DNA of 64,000 nucleotides, taken from contig NZ_CM001557.1 in the NCBI RefSeq assembly GCF_000273375.1, forward strand, positions 1,622,551-1,686,550, in the 5' to 3' direction. Shown here in pieces: positions 30,796-40,199 of this stretch. A program made the translations under genes and the position numbers. The stretch is from Bartonella birtlesii IBS 325 (lineage in GTDB: Bacteria > Pseudomonadota > Alphaproteobacteria > Rhizobiales > Rhizobiaceae). The notes beneath the pieces are model-generated. The model ran no database searches, was not told the DNA's origin, and worked only from the letters and a program-made list of their open reading frames with translations. The number at the start of each line of letters is the position of its first letter. Positions within the stretch are counted from its first letter, which is position 1.

Positions 30796-30951
30796 ACCAT
30801 GCCTTTAATAAAATGCTGTAAAGAGCTTCACTAAATTTATCCACGCAAAATCACGATAGTGCTACACTTTAACCATTTGCACCATAAAAGAAAAGCAACA
30901 ACAGGTAGCATCTCTCATGCACAAGTGCAGATTCATAATCCATTATTGCTT

Positions 30952-31887
30952 TTACTCTCCTCCGATTTTGGGTTCAGTTTTATTAAAGCCAGTATTCATC
31001 GCTGATGGCAATTTTTTCTTCTCCTGTAGTGGATTGCGGAAATAGAAAAAGAAATCCTCGTTTGGAGAAATCACCATAGGAACACGCTCCAAATTTTTAT
31101 ACTGTTCCATTGCTAACCAAAAATCATAAAAGGACCGATTAGCTTCCCTCGCATTCAATAAAAGGCGAATACTTTCAGCCTGCCCTTCACCACGGGTAAT
31201 TTCAGCATCACGCTTTGCAGCTGCTACGATTTCTTCATATTCGCGATTAGCCTCAGCTACAATACGATCTCTCTCCTGCTGCCCGCGAGCGCGAATATTT
31301 TCCGCTACTGCCTCACGTTCAGCTGCCATTTGGCGATAAACATCTTCTGAAACAGCATCCGTTAAATCAGTTTTACGAATACGTACATCAAAAATAGTAA
31401 TGCCTAACGAACCTGCATCTACAGAAAACTGTCGCTGTACTTCAGCCATCATCGCTCCCCGTTCATCTGACAAAGCAGCTTTAAATTCTCGCTTACCATA
31501 AACAGCACGTAAAGCGTCAATAAAACGCGGTGCAAGATTTTCACGTGCAGCAATTTGTGGACGCCCCGAAGCAATACGCTGTAAAAATAACTTAGGATCT
31601 GTAATACGGTAAATAAAGAACGCATCCACTTCATAATAAGCACCACCACGAACCTGCACAGATTGTGTAGGAACATCGTAACGCAACAAACGATTATCAA
31701 CAACAACCATCTTATCCACAAAGGGCATTTTAAAATAAATACCAGGATTAGACTCTACTTTAACAATTTGTCCAAAACGCTTAATTGCCACTTGTTGCCG
31801 AGGATAAACAATAAAAAGTGACATCCATAAAACCATCAAAAGAAGCAATATGCCACTCAACGCAAATAAAAAACGAGACTGCTGCAT
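30952..31887 (-). CDS. hflC: FtsH protease modulator HflC
   Basis: The 311-residue protein has an N-terminal membrane anchor (about 7-28). An SPFH/band 7 domain follows (VYPRQQVAIKRFGQIVKV, DVPTQSVQVRG, LGITIFDVRIRKTDL), then a helical coiled-coil segment rich in Ala/Arg/Glu (about 185-245). HflC forms the HflKC cage that surrounds FtsH in the inner membrane and limits its activity. It starts two bases after the hflK stop. Confidence 0.95.
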   Translation of the reverse strand: MQQSRFLFALSGILLLLMVLWMSLFIVYPRQQVAIKRFGQIVKVESNPGIYFKMPFVDKMVVVDNRLLRYDVPTQSVQVRGGAYYEVDAFFIYRITDPKLFLQRIASGRPQIAARENLAPRFIDALRAVYGKREFKAALSDERGAMMAEVQRQFSVDAGSLGITIFDVRIRKTDLTDAVSEDVYRQMAAEREAVAENIRARGQQERDRIVAEANREYEEIVAAAKRDAEITRGEGQAESIRLLLNAREANRSFYDFWLAMEQYKNLERVPMVISPNEDFFFYFRNPLQEKKKLPSAMNTGFNKTEPKIGGE

Positions 31888-31889
31888 AA

Positions 31890-33035
31890 TTAGCGACCTC
31901 CAGAAATACGAGCATCCAAAAGCGATGCAGAACGTGCTGATGTTTTTTTCACATTTTCCGGTGAATTACTGCGTAGCAATTCATTCAGAGGAAGATAAGG
32001 CACCGCTGGAGAATTTATTTGATCAAGAACCAACTTATTAGGAGAAGAAAGAATACGCCCAACCGTTTCCATATAAAGACGATAACGCGTAGCCTCTGGT
32101 GAAATTGCAGCCTCACGCGCTATAGCCTGAAAACGCTCAGCACGTCCTCGTGCCTCTTCAACCATTTGTACCTTTTCACCCTTTGCGATTTCCCGTGTAC
32201 GTGAAGCTTCACCATTTGCTAAACCAATTTTAGTAAAACGCACACGATTTCCCTCTTCAATCATCCGCCCACGTTCCTGCTCTGCCTGCTGAACGGAATT
32301 AAATGCAGCTGCAACCTTGGTAGGAGGAGCAGCTTCACTGATTGATACACGGCTTATTTCAACACCAAGCTGATATTTATCTACAGTTAACTGGATAATT
32401 TTCCTCACATCATTTGCAACTTCTTCTTTTTTGTCACGCAAAACATCATCAACAGGTCTAGAACCAATAACCTCACGCATTGCACTCTCAGCAACTTGAC
32501 GAACTGTTCCTTCTTGATCATTCACATTGAATAAAAATTGCCCTGGACGTGAAATACGATAGTAAACAGAAAAATTAACATTAACAATATTCTGATCACT
32601 CGAAAGCATCAAACCTTCACTTTGTTGAGCCTGACCGGATTGGCCACCAATTGCAATTGTCTTTTCCGTCAAAGGGACTTTCATATAAGTCTCAATTGGC
32701 CAAAAATGAAAATGCAAACCATCACCAATAATTTCTGCCTTAGGCACACCAAAACGCAACTCCACAGCTTGTTCATTTTGTTGGACAATGTAAACTGACT
32801 GATACAAACAAAAAAACACACCAAGAAGAAGTAACAAAGCCAAAAGCTTACTTCGACCAACTTGTTGAAATTGATCATGTCCTTTACGTAACAGATCATC
32901 AAAATTGGAACCATTGTCACCACCACTACTGCCACCAGAACCAAAGATGTTCTTAGCAGGTGTTTTTTTGTCACCACCGAGTTTATTTTTATCGCTGCTC
33001 CACGGGCCGCCACCATTTTGATTTGTCCAGGGCAT
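31890..33035 (-). CDS. hflK: FtsH protease modulator HflK
   Basis: The 381-residue protein has a Gly/Asn/Ser-rich N-terminus (about 1-45), one membrane segment (about 60-80) and an SPFH domain (YIVQQNEQAVELRFGVPK, SVYYRISRPGQFLFNV, VEISRVSISEAAPP). A coiled-coil segment precedes a Pro/Leu-rich tail. The ATG at 33035 follows GAGG at five bases; a GTG and another ATG just upstream are in frame but sit too close to it. It forms the HflKC complex with the next gene. Confidence 0.94.
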   Translation of the reverse strand: MPWTNQNGGGPWSSDKNKLGGDKKTPAKNIFGSGGSSGGDNGSNFDDLLRKGHDQFQQVGRSKLLALLLLLGVFFCLYQSVYIVQQNEQAVELRFGVPKAEIIGDGLHFHFWPIETYMKVPLTEKTIAIGGQSGQAQQSEGLMLSSDQNIVNVNFSVYYRISRPGQFLFNVNDQEGTVRQVAESAMREVIGSRPVDDVLRDKKEEVANDVRKIIQLTVDKYQLGVEISRVSISEAAPPTKVAAAFNSVQQAEQERGRMIEEGNRVRFTKIGLANGEASRTREIAKGEKVQMVEEARGRAERFQAIAREAAISPEATRYRLYMETVGRILSSPNKLVLDQINSPAVPYLPLNELLRSNSPENVKKTSARSASLLDARISGGR

Positions 33036-33153
33036 CATCACCTCTTTAACTAACTACCATTAATCAAATACCAACCATTCACTTAATCTTATAGGGCAGC
33101 TCTTATCCGATTACAATGTAACTGATAGGCTCTTTCCACTTCATTACAAACGA

Positions 33154-33663
33154 TTATTGCCGTTCATAAACCACAAAACGTGTCGGATGACTGTCTTTAT
33201 CTCCTTTTGGAATATATTGTGTTTGCACAATAGTCCACTTTTCTTTATCAAAAATAGGAAAAAAACTATCACCTTTAAGAAAAGCAAGAACTTCTGTAAG
33301 AAATATTTTATTAGCAATGTGCAATCCCTGTTCAAAAATTTCACCACCACCAATAATAAAAATTGCATCTGCATCATTTTGAGATGCCACCCTTTTTGCA
33401 ACAGAACAAGCTTGAGACAAAGAGTGAACAGTAACGGCACCTTCAGCCTTAAATTTACAATTACGGGTAATGACAATATTTGTACGCCCTGGTAAAGGAC
33501 GCCCCAGAGAATCCCAAGTTTTTCGCCCCATAATAACAGGTTTACCGAAAGTCAAATCTTTAAAGCGTTGTAAATCTGTCGACAAACTCCAAGGCATAGC
33601 ACCTCCACGACCGATAACACCATTTTCTGCCACCGCTGCAATTAAACAAATGGATAAAGTCAT
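33154..33663 (-). CDS. folA: dihydrofolate reductase
   Basis: FolA regenerates tetrahydrofolate using NADPH. The 169-residue protein has the N-terminal strand [21 protein letters not shown] (two blocks, about 5-25), the [12 protein letters not shown] segment and the [12 protein letters not shown] glycine motif that binds NADPH. Its start overlaps the thyA stop by four bases (ATGA), so the two are translationally coupled: ThyA yields dihydrofolate that FolA recycles. Confidence 0.96.
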   Translation of the reverse strand: MTLSICLIAAVAENGVIGRGGAMPWSLSTDLQRFKDLTFGKPVIMGRKTWDSLGRPLPGRTNIVITRNCKFKAEGAVTVHSLSQACSVAKRVASQNDADAIFIIGGGEIFEQGLHIANKIFLTEVLAFLKGDSFFPIFDKEKWTIVQTQYIPKGDKDSHPTRFVVYERQ

Positions 33664-34454
33664 ACTGCTACTGGCGCCTTTATATGTGGCTGAGCTTCAT
33701 AATTCAGCAATTCAAAATCCTCAAATTTGAAAGAAAAAAGATCTGTTACTACCGGATTTATACGCATAAATGGTAAAGCATTTGGTATACGAGATAATTG
33801 ATGTTTTGCCTGTTCAAAATGACTAAAATACAGATGAGCATCTCCCAAAGTATGAATAAAATCACCCAATTTAAGCCCACTTACCTGCGCAATCATCATT
33901 GTTAACAATGCATAAGAAGCAATATTGAACGGAATACCTAAGAAAATATCAGCTGAACGTTGATAAAGTTGGCAAGACAATTTGCCATCAGCAACGTAAA
34001 ATTGAAAAAAACAATGACAAGGTGGAAGAGCCATCTCTTCTATTAATGCGGGGTTCCATGCTGACACAATGAGACGACGAGAATGAGGGGTTTGTTTAAT
34101 CATAGCCAACACATTATTCACTTGATCAATATATCGTCCATCAGGAGCTGGCCAAGAACGCCACTGATAACCATAGATAGGACCAAGACTCCCATTCTCA
34201 TCAGCCCATTCATCCCAAATTGATACACCATGTTCCTTCAACCACGCGATATTCGTATCGCCTTTAAGAAACCACAAAAGCTCATAAATAATTGAACGCA
34301 AGTGCAATTTTTTTGTCGTCAACAATGGGAAACCAGTCTGTAAATCAAACCGCATCTGATAACCAAAAATCGACCGAGTACCAACACCAGTTCGATCTGT
34401 ACGATCAACGCCGTGATTTAGAACATGAGATAAAAGATCAAGATAGGTTTTCAT
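33660..34454 (-). CDS. thyA: thymidylate synthase (ThyA type)
   Basis: ThyA methylates dUMP to dTMP with methylene-tetrahydrofolate. The 264-residue protein has [18 protein letters not shown] (in two blocks, about 21-38), the catalytic Cys in [12 protein letters not shown], the dUMP-binding [18 protein letters not shown], and the conserved C-terminus KAPVAV. It is the first gene of the thyA-folA pair; hflK follows 119 bases beyond folA on the same strand. Confidence 0.97.
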   Translation of the reverse strand: MKTYLDLLSHVLNHGVDRTDRTGVGTRSIFGYQMRFDLQTGFPLLTTKKLHLRSIIYELLWFLKGDTNIAWLKEHGVSIWDEWADENGSLGPIYGYQWRSWPAPDGRYIDQVNNVLAMIKQTPHSRRLIVSAWNPALIEEMALPPCHCFFQFYVADGKLSCQLYQRSADIFLGIPFNIASYALLTMMIAQVSGLKLGDFIHTLGDAHLYFSHFEQAKHQLSRIPNALPFMRINPVVTDLFSFKFEDFELLNYEAQPHIKAPVAV

Positions 34455-34669
34455 ATGGATATTATGGCCGATTCTATTAATTATAGAAAATGGAAACTGT
34501 AAAATTGATAAAATAATTTAATTTTTTCTTCTCCAACGATCTTACACAAGAAATAGCCATGATCCGATTAAGTTTTTGACGCAAAATATAAAATACTGTA
34601 GACAACTTCTAGGGGAATAAATACAGGGGTAATAAATCAACAAACATGAACAATTAAAGGGATAGACTT

Positions 34670-35977
34670 ATGGAGAATAAAACAACCCTAGCACCGCATG
34701 ATACGAGAAAACGTGTTCTTTCTATCATATCTAGTGCATCAGGTAATCTGGTTGAATGGTATGATTTTTATGTTTATTCTTTTACATCCATTTACTTTGC
34801 ATCACAGTTTTTTCCCTCCAATGGAGATGTTGTTACCGAACTTTTAAAATCTTCTTTTGTCTTTTTTATAGGCTTCCTCATGCGTCCAATTGGTGGATGG
34901 CTCTTCGGATTTATTGCTGATCGTTATGGACGTAAACGCTCTTTGCTGATTTCTGTTTTTATGATGTGCGGCGGTTCGTTTCTCATTGCTCTCCTTCCCA
35001 CCTATGAAACGATTGGAGCTGCCGCTGCTGTTCTACTCATTTTACTCCGCATGCTCCAAGGACTCTCCGTCGGTGGTGAATACGGAACGACAGCAACTTA
35101 TATGAGCGAAGTTGCCCTTAAAAATCGTCGTGGTTTCTTTAGCTCTTTCCAATATGCTACACTCATTGGCGGCCAACTTCTTGCAAGTTTGGTTATGTTT
35201 ATTTTGGCGCTCTATCTTACTGAGGATCAATTAAAAGCATGGGGGTGGCGTATTCCTTTTGCAATTGGTGGATTAGGAGCAATTGTTGCAATCTATCTAC
35301 GTCGTTCACTCCATGAAACAACCACAGAAGAAAGTCGTTCAAAAAAGCAGGCAGGTAGTATTAGAGAGCTTTTACGCAATCATAGAAAATCTTTCTTTTT
35401 AGTAATCGGTTTTACAGCGGGAGGATCGCTTACATTTTATACCTGCACAACTTATATGCAAAAATATCTGATCACAACGACTGGATTTGATAAACACACT
35501 GCAACAACAATAATGACTGCTGCATTATTTGTTTTTATGCTACTCCAACCCCTTTTTGGTTCTCTCGCAGATAAAATTGGCACAAAAGCTTCACTGCTTA
35601 TTTGGAGTTCCTTATCTATCATCTGTACAATTCCTGCACTTAAAATCATTGGAAGCACTGATGATATGTGGATTGCACTCTCCGTTATTATTGGAATGCT
35701 TTGCATTATGAGCTTTTATACCTCCGTCTCTGGTATTGTAAAAGCGGAAATGTTTCCTGCTTCAATCCGAGCAATGGGAGTTGGTCTTTCTTATGCTATT
35801 GCTAATGCACTATTTGGTGGTTCTGCTGAAGCTGTAGCGCTTGAATTTAAAAAAATCGGATATGAATCTGTCTTTCATTTTTACATAGCCGGTATGATGA
35901 TCATCGCATTCATTGCAATCTTTTTGATGCCAGATGCTCGCAAAAAAGGATATCTTCAAGGCGACGATATTCATTAA
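34670..35977 (+). CDS. kgtP: KgtP-type MFS permease, copy 1
   Basis: The 435-residue protein belongs to the metabolite:H+ symporter branch of the major facilitator superfamily and closely resembles E. coli alpha-ketoglutarate permease KgtP. It has about 12 membrane segments with SGNLVEWYDFYVYSF (about 24-38), GFLMRPIGGWLFGFIADRYGRKRSLL, GLSVGGEYGTTATYMSEVAL, TYMQKYLITTTGFD and AEMFPASIRAMGVGLSYA. The likely substrate is 2-oxoglutarate or a related dicarboxylate. It is the first of three tandem copies, but its upstream region differs from those of copies 2 and 3. A hairpin terminator follows. Confidence 0.92.
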   Translation: MENKTTLAPHDTRKRVLSIISSASGNLVEWYDFYVYSFTSIYFASQFFPSNGDVVTELLKSSFVFFIGFLMRPIGGWLFGFIADRYGRKRSLLISVFMMCGGSFLIALLPTYETIGAAAAVLLILLRMLQGLSVGGEYGTTATYMSEVALKNRRGFFSSFQYATLIGGQLLASLVMFILALYLTEDQLKAWGWRIPFAIGGLGAIVAIYLRRSLHETTTEESRSKKQAGSIRELLRNHRKSFFLVIGFTAGGSLTFYTCTTYMQKYLITTTGFDKHTATTIMTAALFVFMLLQPLFGSLADKIGTKASLLIWSSLSIICTIPALKIIGSTDDMWIALSVIIGMLCIMSFYTSVSGIVKAEMFPASIRAMGVGLSYAIANALFGGSAEAVALEFKKIGYESVFHFYIAGMMIIAFIAIFLMPDARKKGYLQGDDIH

Positions 35978-35991
35978 TTTCCCTATTAATG

Positions 35992-36019
35992 AAAAAAGCC
36001 CAATTACTTGGGCTTTTTT
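35992..36019 (+). terminator. terminator of kgtP copy 1
   Basis: An 11-bp stem AAAAAAGCCCA with TGGGCTTTTTT and loop ATTACT. Near-identical hairpins follow the other two copies (37930 and 39672), so the terminator was duplicated with the gene. Confidence 0.93.
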
Positions 36020-36606
36020 ATATTCACCGTATAAATTAAGTATTTATAGCCTTCATACCTATTCCAATCATCGTAAATAGGCCCATTTTCTCTTTCACTA
36101 AATAATAGACTTAACAACAAAAAAATATTTTTGCAAATTCAGCAAGCATCCATTTTTTTATCGATAATGCTCAACCTTTATTGAAAATAACTTTCTCCTA
36201 TAAAAAACGCACCTATCCTCTCTATTTTACCTCCTTTTTTATAACAATAAAAGAAAATGGGGAATAACAGCACTTATCAACGTCAAATGCACAGATTTCA
36301 GATTATCACAACATAACATATATGTGTAGAATATTGTTATAATCTTATTCTTTTTCACTGCTCTTTTACTCTAACCATCATTAACATTATCAACAGACAA
36401 TAAAAATCCTCTTCCTGTAAATATAGCCTTCTTAACCTTTTATCTTACTAACAATAGAATGCTCTTAGAAAAGCTTATAATCCAAATTATCCTACCCTCA
36501 AAAAGCTTTCATAAAAAATAACTATTAGAAAATTGAATTTTGATGATACAAATCATTATCAACTTTAATTAAAAAATAAACTATAGATCTAAAAGGGGAA
36601 TATTTC
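36020..36606. other. spacer between kgtP copies 1 and 2, with duplicated promoter region
   Basis: No gene is visible. The last ~75 bases (36531-36606), beginning AATTGAATTTTGATGATACA, recur with few changes at 38267-38345 ahead of copy 3. This is the presumed promoter and ribosome-binding region (AAAAGGGGAA) of copy 2. The rest is AT-rich spacer. Confidence 0.65.
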
Positions 36607-37914
36607 ATGAAAAACAAAGCAGCTTTACCACCACATGATACAAGAAAACGTATTTTTGCTATCATAGCAAGTGCATCAGGAAATCTTGTAGAATGGTATG
36701 ATTTTTATGTTTACTCATTTACGTCGATTTATTTCGCATCACAATTTTTTCCTTCAGATGATGACGTTGTCACGCAACTGTTAAAAACTGCAGGAATCTT
36801 TTTTATTGGCTTTCTTATGCGCCCTATTGGAGCATGGCTTTTCGGATACATTGCCGACCGTTATGGACGCAAACGCTCAATGCTCATTTCTGTTTATATG
36901 ATGTGTGGTGGTTCATTCCTCATTGCCATACTTCCCACTTATGAAACTATTGGAATAACAGCAGCATTCTTTCTGCTTTTAATCCGCATATTTCAAGGAC
37001 TTTCAGTTGGCGGTGAATATGGCACAACAGCAACTTACATGAGTGAAGTTGCCCTCAAAAATCGTCGCGGGCTCTTTGCTTCCTTCCAATATGCTACAAC
37101 GATTACAGGTCAACTTTTCGCCAGCTTTATTATATTTATTCTAGCGCTTTACCTTAACGAAGATCAGTTAAAATCATGGGGTTGGCGTATTCCTTTTTTA
37201 ATTGGTGGCTTCGGAGCAATAGTTGCGATTTATCTGCGTCGTTCACTCCATGAAACAATTACAGAAGAAAGTCGTTCTAAAAAGCACGCTGGTAGTATTA
37301 GAGAACTTTTATGCAACCACACAAAAGCTTTCTTTTTGGTTATTGGCTTTACAGCGGGAGGATCGCTCACATTTTATACATACACCACTTACATGCAAAA
37401 ATATCTGATCACAACCACCGGCTTTGACAAGCACACTGCAACAACGATAATGACTGCAGCACTTTTCATTTTTGTATTACTCCAACCCCTCTTTGGTTTT
37501 CTAGCCGATAAAATTGGAACAAAAGCTTCGCTCATCAGTTGGAGTACCTTATCCATTGTCTGCACAATTCCTGTGCTTAAAATGATTGGGCATGCACATA
37601 ATGCATGGATTGCATTCTTAATTATTATCGGAATGCTCTGTATTATGAGTTTTTATACATCCATCGCTGGTATCATAAAAGCAGAACTATTTCCTGCTTC
37701 AATACGAGCAATCGGAGTTGGACTTGCTTTTGCTATTGGAAATGCTCTGTTTGGTGGCTCTGCTGAATATGTAGCACTTAAATTAAAAAGTACAGGATAT
37801 GAAACTGTCTTCTTCTTTTATATAGTTGGTATGATGGTCATTGCACTCATCTCAATTCTCTTGATGCCAGATATAGACAAAGGAGGATATCTTAAAGATG
37901 ATGAAATCCATTAA
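36607..37914 (+). CDS. kgtP: KgtP-type MFS permease, copy 2
   Basis: Also 435 residues and collinear with copies 1 and 3 throughout, without gaps by eye. It has the same landmarks: SGNLVEWYDFYVYSF, IADRYGRKRSML, GLSVGGEYGTTATYMSEVAL and AELFPASIRAIGVGLAFA. Differences lie mostly in membrane helices. Substrate could match or differ slightly from the other copies. It has its own ribosome binding site, terminator and probable promoter, so each copy is a separate unit. A dead DUF2853 gene lies downstream on the opposite strand. Confidence 0.92.
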   Translation: MKNKAALPPHDTRKRIFAIIASASGNLVEWYDFYVYSFTSIYFASQFFPSDDDVVTQLLKTAGIFFIGFLMRPIGAWLFGYIADRYGRKRSMLISVYMMCGGSFLIAILPTYETIGITAAFFLLLIRIFQGLSVGGEYGTTATYMSEVALKNRRGLFASFQYATTITGQLFASFIIFILALYLNEDQLKSWGWRIPFLIGGFGAIVAIYLRRSLHETITEESRSKKHAGSIRELLCNHTKAFFLVIGFTAGGSLTFYTYTTYMQKYLITTTGFDKHTATTIMTAALFIFVLLQPLFGFLADKIGTKASLISWSTLSIVCTIPVLKMIGHAHNAWIAFLIIIGMLCIMSFYTSIAGIIKAELFPASIRAIGVGLAFAIGNALFGGSAEYVALKLKSTGYETVFFFYIVGMMVIALISILLMPDIDKGGYLKDDEIH

Positions 37915-37929
37915 AATTTCTTATAAAAT

Positions 37930-37958
37930 AAAAAAGCCCAATTAGTTTGGGCTTTTTT
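37930..37958 (+). terminator. terminator of kgtP copy 2
   Basis: The stem AAAAAGCCCA with TGGGCTTTTT and a short loop, ending in a T-run, is the counterpart of the hairpins after the other two copies. Confidence 0.9.
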
Positions 37959-37987
37959 CATCATTGTTGCATAAAAATCCCGTTTTG

Positions 37988-38042
37988 AAGTCATGTAAAT
38001 TTTTATTATTTGGCAACAAAATAATAAAAATTTACATGACTT
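37988..38042. repeat. perfect 23-bp inverted repeat
   Basis: Arms 37988-38010 and 38020-38042 are exact reverse complements separated by nine bases (TGGCAACAA). The right arm belongs to the 3' end of the DUF2853 remnant; the left arm is an inverted copy of it. There is no T-run typical of a terminator. Confidence 0.9.
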
Positions 38043-38165
38043 TCTCTACGATTACCAAACATCACCTCTGCAACTCATGAAACTGCTGTTTTTTCATTCT
38101 GGTCATCCGAACCAAAGACATCTTAAACCTATCTTCAACGTATTCTCTCCCTTTAAATCTGGTTT
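38011..38165 (-). pseudogene. remnant of DUF2853 gene (duplicate of the gene at 39731)
   Basis: Read on the minus strand, a frame gives KTAVS-stop-VAEVMFGNRRESHVNFYYFVA, which lines up residue by residue with KEAVLKVAEMMSGARRKSRMTFYYLLAK of the intact gene. It contains an in-frame stop, and the upstream part (VEDRF... against VEKWA...) is shifted. It lies at the same place relative to kgtP copy 2 as the intact gene does to copy 3, so the duplicated unit included both genes. Confidence 0.85.
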
Positions 38166-38345
38166 GATAACTTTTATCCTCCTATAAAAATACAGATTTT
38201 AAAAGACATGAACAGTTAACCCAATTAAGCCGCCTCAAAGAATTTTCACGATAAATTACATTACACAATTGAATTTTGATGATACAAATCGTAAACAACT
38301 TTAAATAAAAAAATAAAACTATAAATCTATAGAGGGGAATAATTC

Positions 38346-39653
38346 ATGAGAAATGAAACAACTTTAATACAACATAGTACAAGAAAACGTGTTTTTGCTA
38401 TCATATCCAGCGCATCAGGAAATCTGGTAGAATGGTATGATTTTTACGTCTACTCATTTGCATCGATTTACTTTGCACCACAATTTTTTCCTTCAGATGG
38501 CGATGTTGTTACCCAATTTTTACGAACTGCAGCAATTTTCTTTATTGGTTTTCTAATGCGTCCAATCGGAAGTTGGCTTTTTGGCTTTATTGCTGATCGT
38601 TATGGACGCAAACGCTCAATGCTCATATCCATTCTTATGATGTGTGGAGGCTCTTTTCTCATCTCTATACTTCCCACTTATGAAACTTTAGGGAGAACTG
38701 CAGCAATTCTTCTGCTCCTAATCCGAATGATGCAGGGACTTTCAGCAGGTGGTGAATATGGTACAGCTGCAACTTATATAAGTGAAATTTCCCTTAAAAA
38801 TCACCGCGGTCTCTTTGCTTCTTTCCAATCCGGCACACTTATTACTGGTCAACTTTTAGCCAGTTTTATTATATTCATTTTAGCACTTTATCTAACAGAC
38901 GACCAATTAAGAACATGGGGCTGGCGTATTCCTTTTGCGATTGGTGGATTAGCAGCAATAGTTGCACTTTATCTACGTCGTTCGCTTCATGAAACAACCA
39001 CCAAAGAGAGCCGTTCTAGAAAACAAACTGGGAGTCTTAAAGAGCTTCTAAGCAAACACACAAAAGCTTTTTTTGTGATTGTTCTCTTCGCCTCTGGAGG
39101 ATCTCTCACATTTTACACCTGTACGACTTATATGCAAAAATATCTGATTACAACCACCGGCTTTGATAAACATACAGCTACAACTATAATGACCGCGGCA
39201 CTCTTTATTTTCATATTACTCCAACCCATATTTGGTATCCTAGCTGATAAAATTGGGACAAGAAATTTACTTATCATTTGGAGTGCACTCTCTACTCTCT
39301 TTACAATTCCTGGACTTCTCATAATCAGTCACACAGATAATAAATGGATTGCGCTATCAGCTATTATTGGCATACTCTGTATTATGAGCATGTATACATC
39401 CATCTCTGGTGTCGTAAAATCAGCAATGTTCCCCTCTTCAGTACGAGCACTGGGAGTTGGTCTCTCTCATGCTATTGGTAATGCATTATTTGGTGGTTCT
39501 GCCGAATACGTAGCACTTGGATTAAAAAATATGGGGCATGAATCACTCTTTTATTTTTACGTAACTGGCGTGATGATCATCGCATTCATAGCCACCCTCT
39601 TTATACCGGATATGAGTAAAGGGGGATATCTTCAAGAAGATGGACCCCATTAA
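38346..39653 (+). CDS. kgtP: KgtP-type MFS permease, copy 3
   Basis: 435 residues, collinear with the other two copies. Landmarks are SGNLVEWYDFYVYSF, IADRYGRKRSML, GLSAGGEYGTAATYISEISL (Val to Ala and Thr to Ala changes relative to copies 1 and 2), TYMQKYLITTTGFD and GVGLSHAIGNALFGG. By eye it is somewhat more diverged than the other two, so substrate preference could have shifted. Its promoter region (38267-38345) is a near copy of that of copy 2. It is followed by a hairpin terminator and an intact DUF2853 gene on the other strand. Confidence 0.92.
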   Translation: MRNETTLIQHSTRKRVFAIISSASGNLVEWYDFYVYSFASIYFAPQFFPSDGDVVTQFLRTAAIFFIGFLMRPIGSWLFGFIADRYGRKRSMLISILMMCGGSFLISILPTYETLGRTAAILLLLIRMMQGLSAGGEYGTAATYISEISLKNHRGLFASFQSGTLITGQLLASFIIFILALYLTDDQLRTWGWRIPFAIGGLAAIVALYLRRSLHETTTKESRSRKQTGSLKELLSKHTKAFFVIVLFASGGSLTFYTCTTYMQKYLITTTGFDKHTATTIMTAALFIFILLQPIFGILADKIGTRNLLIIWSALSTLFTIPGLLIISHTDNKWIALSAIIGILCIMSMYTSISGVVKSAMFPSSVRALGVGLSHAIGNALFGGSAEYVALGLKNMGHESLFYFYVTGVMIIAFIATLFIPDMSKGGYLQEDGPH

Positions 39654-39671
39654 AACTTCCCACATGAAATG

Positions 39672-39699
39672 AAAAAGCCCAATTACTTGGGCTTTTTTT
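39672..39699 (+). terminator. terminator of kgtP copy 3
   Basis: The stem AAAAAGCCCA with TGGGCTTTTT and loop ATTACT is nearly identical to the hairpin after copy 1. It may also serve the converging DUF2853 gene, whose stop lies at 39731. Confidence 0.92.
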
Positions 39700-39730
39700 A
39701 TAATAATTGCATAAACGATTTCGCTATTGT

Positions 39731-40036
39731 TTAAACTTTATGAAGTGCATTTAATTGCTTGGCTAGCAAATAATAAAAAGTCATGCGGCTTTTTCTGCGA
39801 GCTCCAGACATCATTTCTGCAACTTTTAAAACAGCTTCTTTAGCACTTTGCGCATGAGCACCTAAGACATCTCGAGCCCATTTTTCAACACGTTCTACTT
39901 CTTTTGGATCCGATGTAGCAACAAGCGATGCATCTTGTTTTTTCATCACCAAAGCTAAACGATGCCCAAGCCGCTCCACTGCAGCTTCATCGGGATTTTG
40001 ATCATATAATTTAATATCTGCTAGATCATTTGTCAT
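39731..40036 (-). CDS. DUF2853 family protein
   Basis: The 101-residue protein fits the DUF2853 pattern: DLADIKLYDQNPDEAAVERL near the start (about 4-23), an ASLVATSDPKEVERV stretch (about 36-50) and the C-terminal SRMTFYYLLAKQLNAL. Function is unknown; members are small, helical and soluble. The start at 40036 is preferred over an in-frame start at 40078 because GAGAGGAG lies upstream of it. It is convergent with kgtP copy 3. A decayed copy exists at 38011-38165. Confidence 0.8.
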   Translation of the reverse strand: MTNDLADIKLYDQNPDEAAVERLGHRLALVMKKQDASLVATSDPKEVERVEKWARDVLGAHAQSAKEAVLKVAEMMSGARRKSRMTFYYLLAKQLNALHKV

Positions 40037-40199
40037 TTTGTGCCATCTCCTCTCCAAGAATAAACGGCCGTACTCCACAACCGCGATATATAGCTCATAA
40101 GTTAAATAATTAGAGGATTTAAAATATTAACAACCCCCCCTTTCCGAAAGGCTGTTCTTCATCTATATTTAAAGAGCTGGCTTATCAGCTATGGTAATA

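Noticed and set aside
30796-30951. Hidden small membrane gene (DUF2065) between hflC and htrA
   Set aside because: Relatives often have one here, but this 156-base gap on the minus strand shows no matching frame.
34670-39653. Tandem kgtP copies as an assembly artefact
   Set aside because: The three genes differ at many codons and have different spacers, so they cannot be one gene assembled three times.
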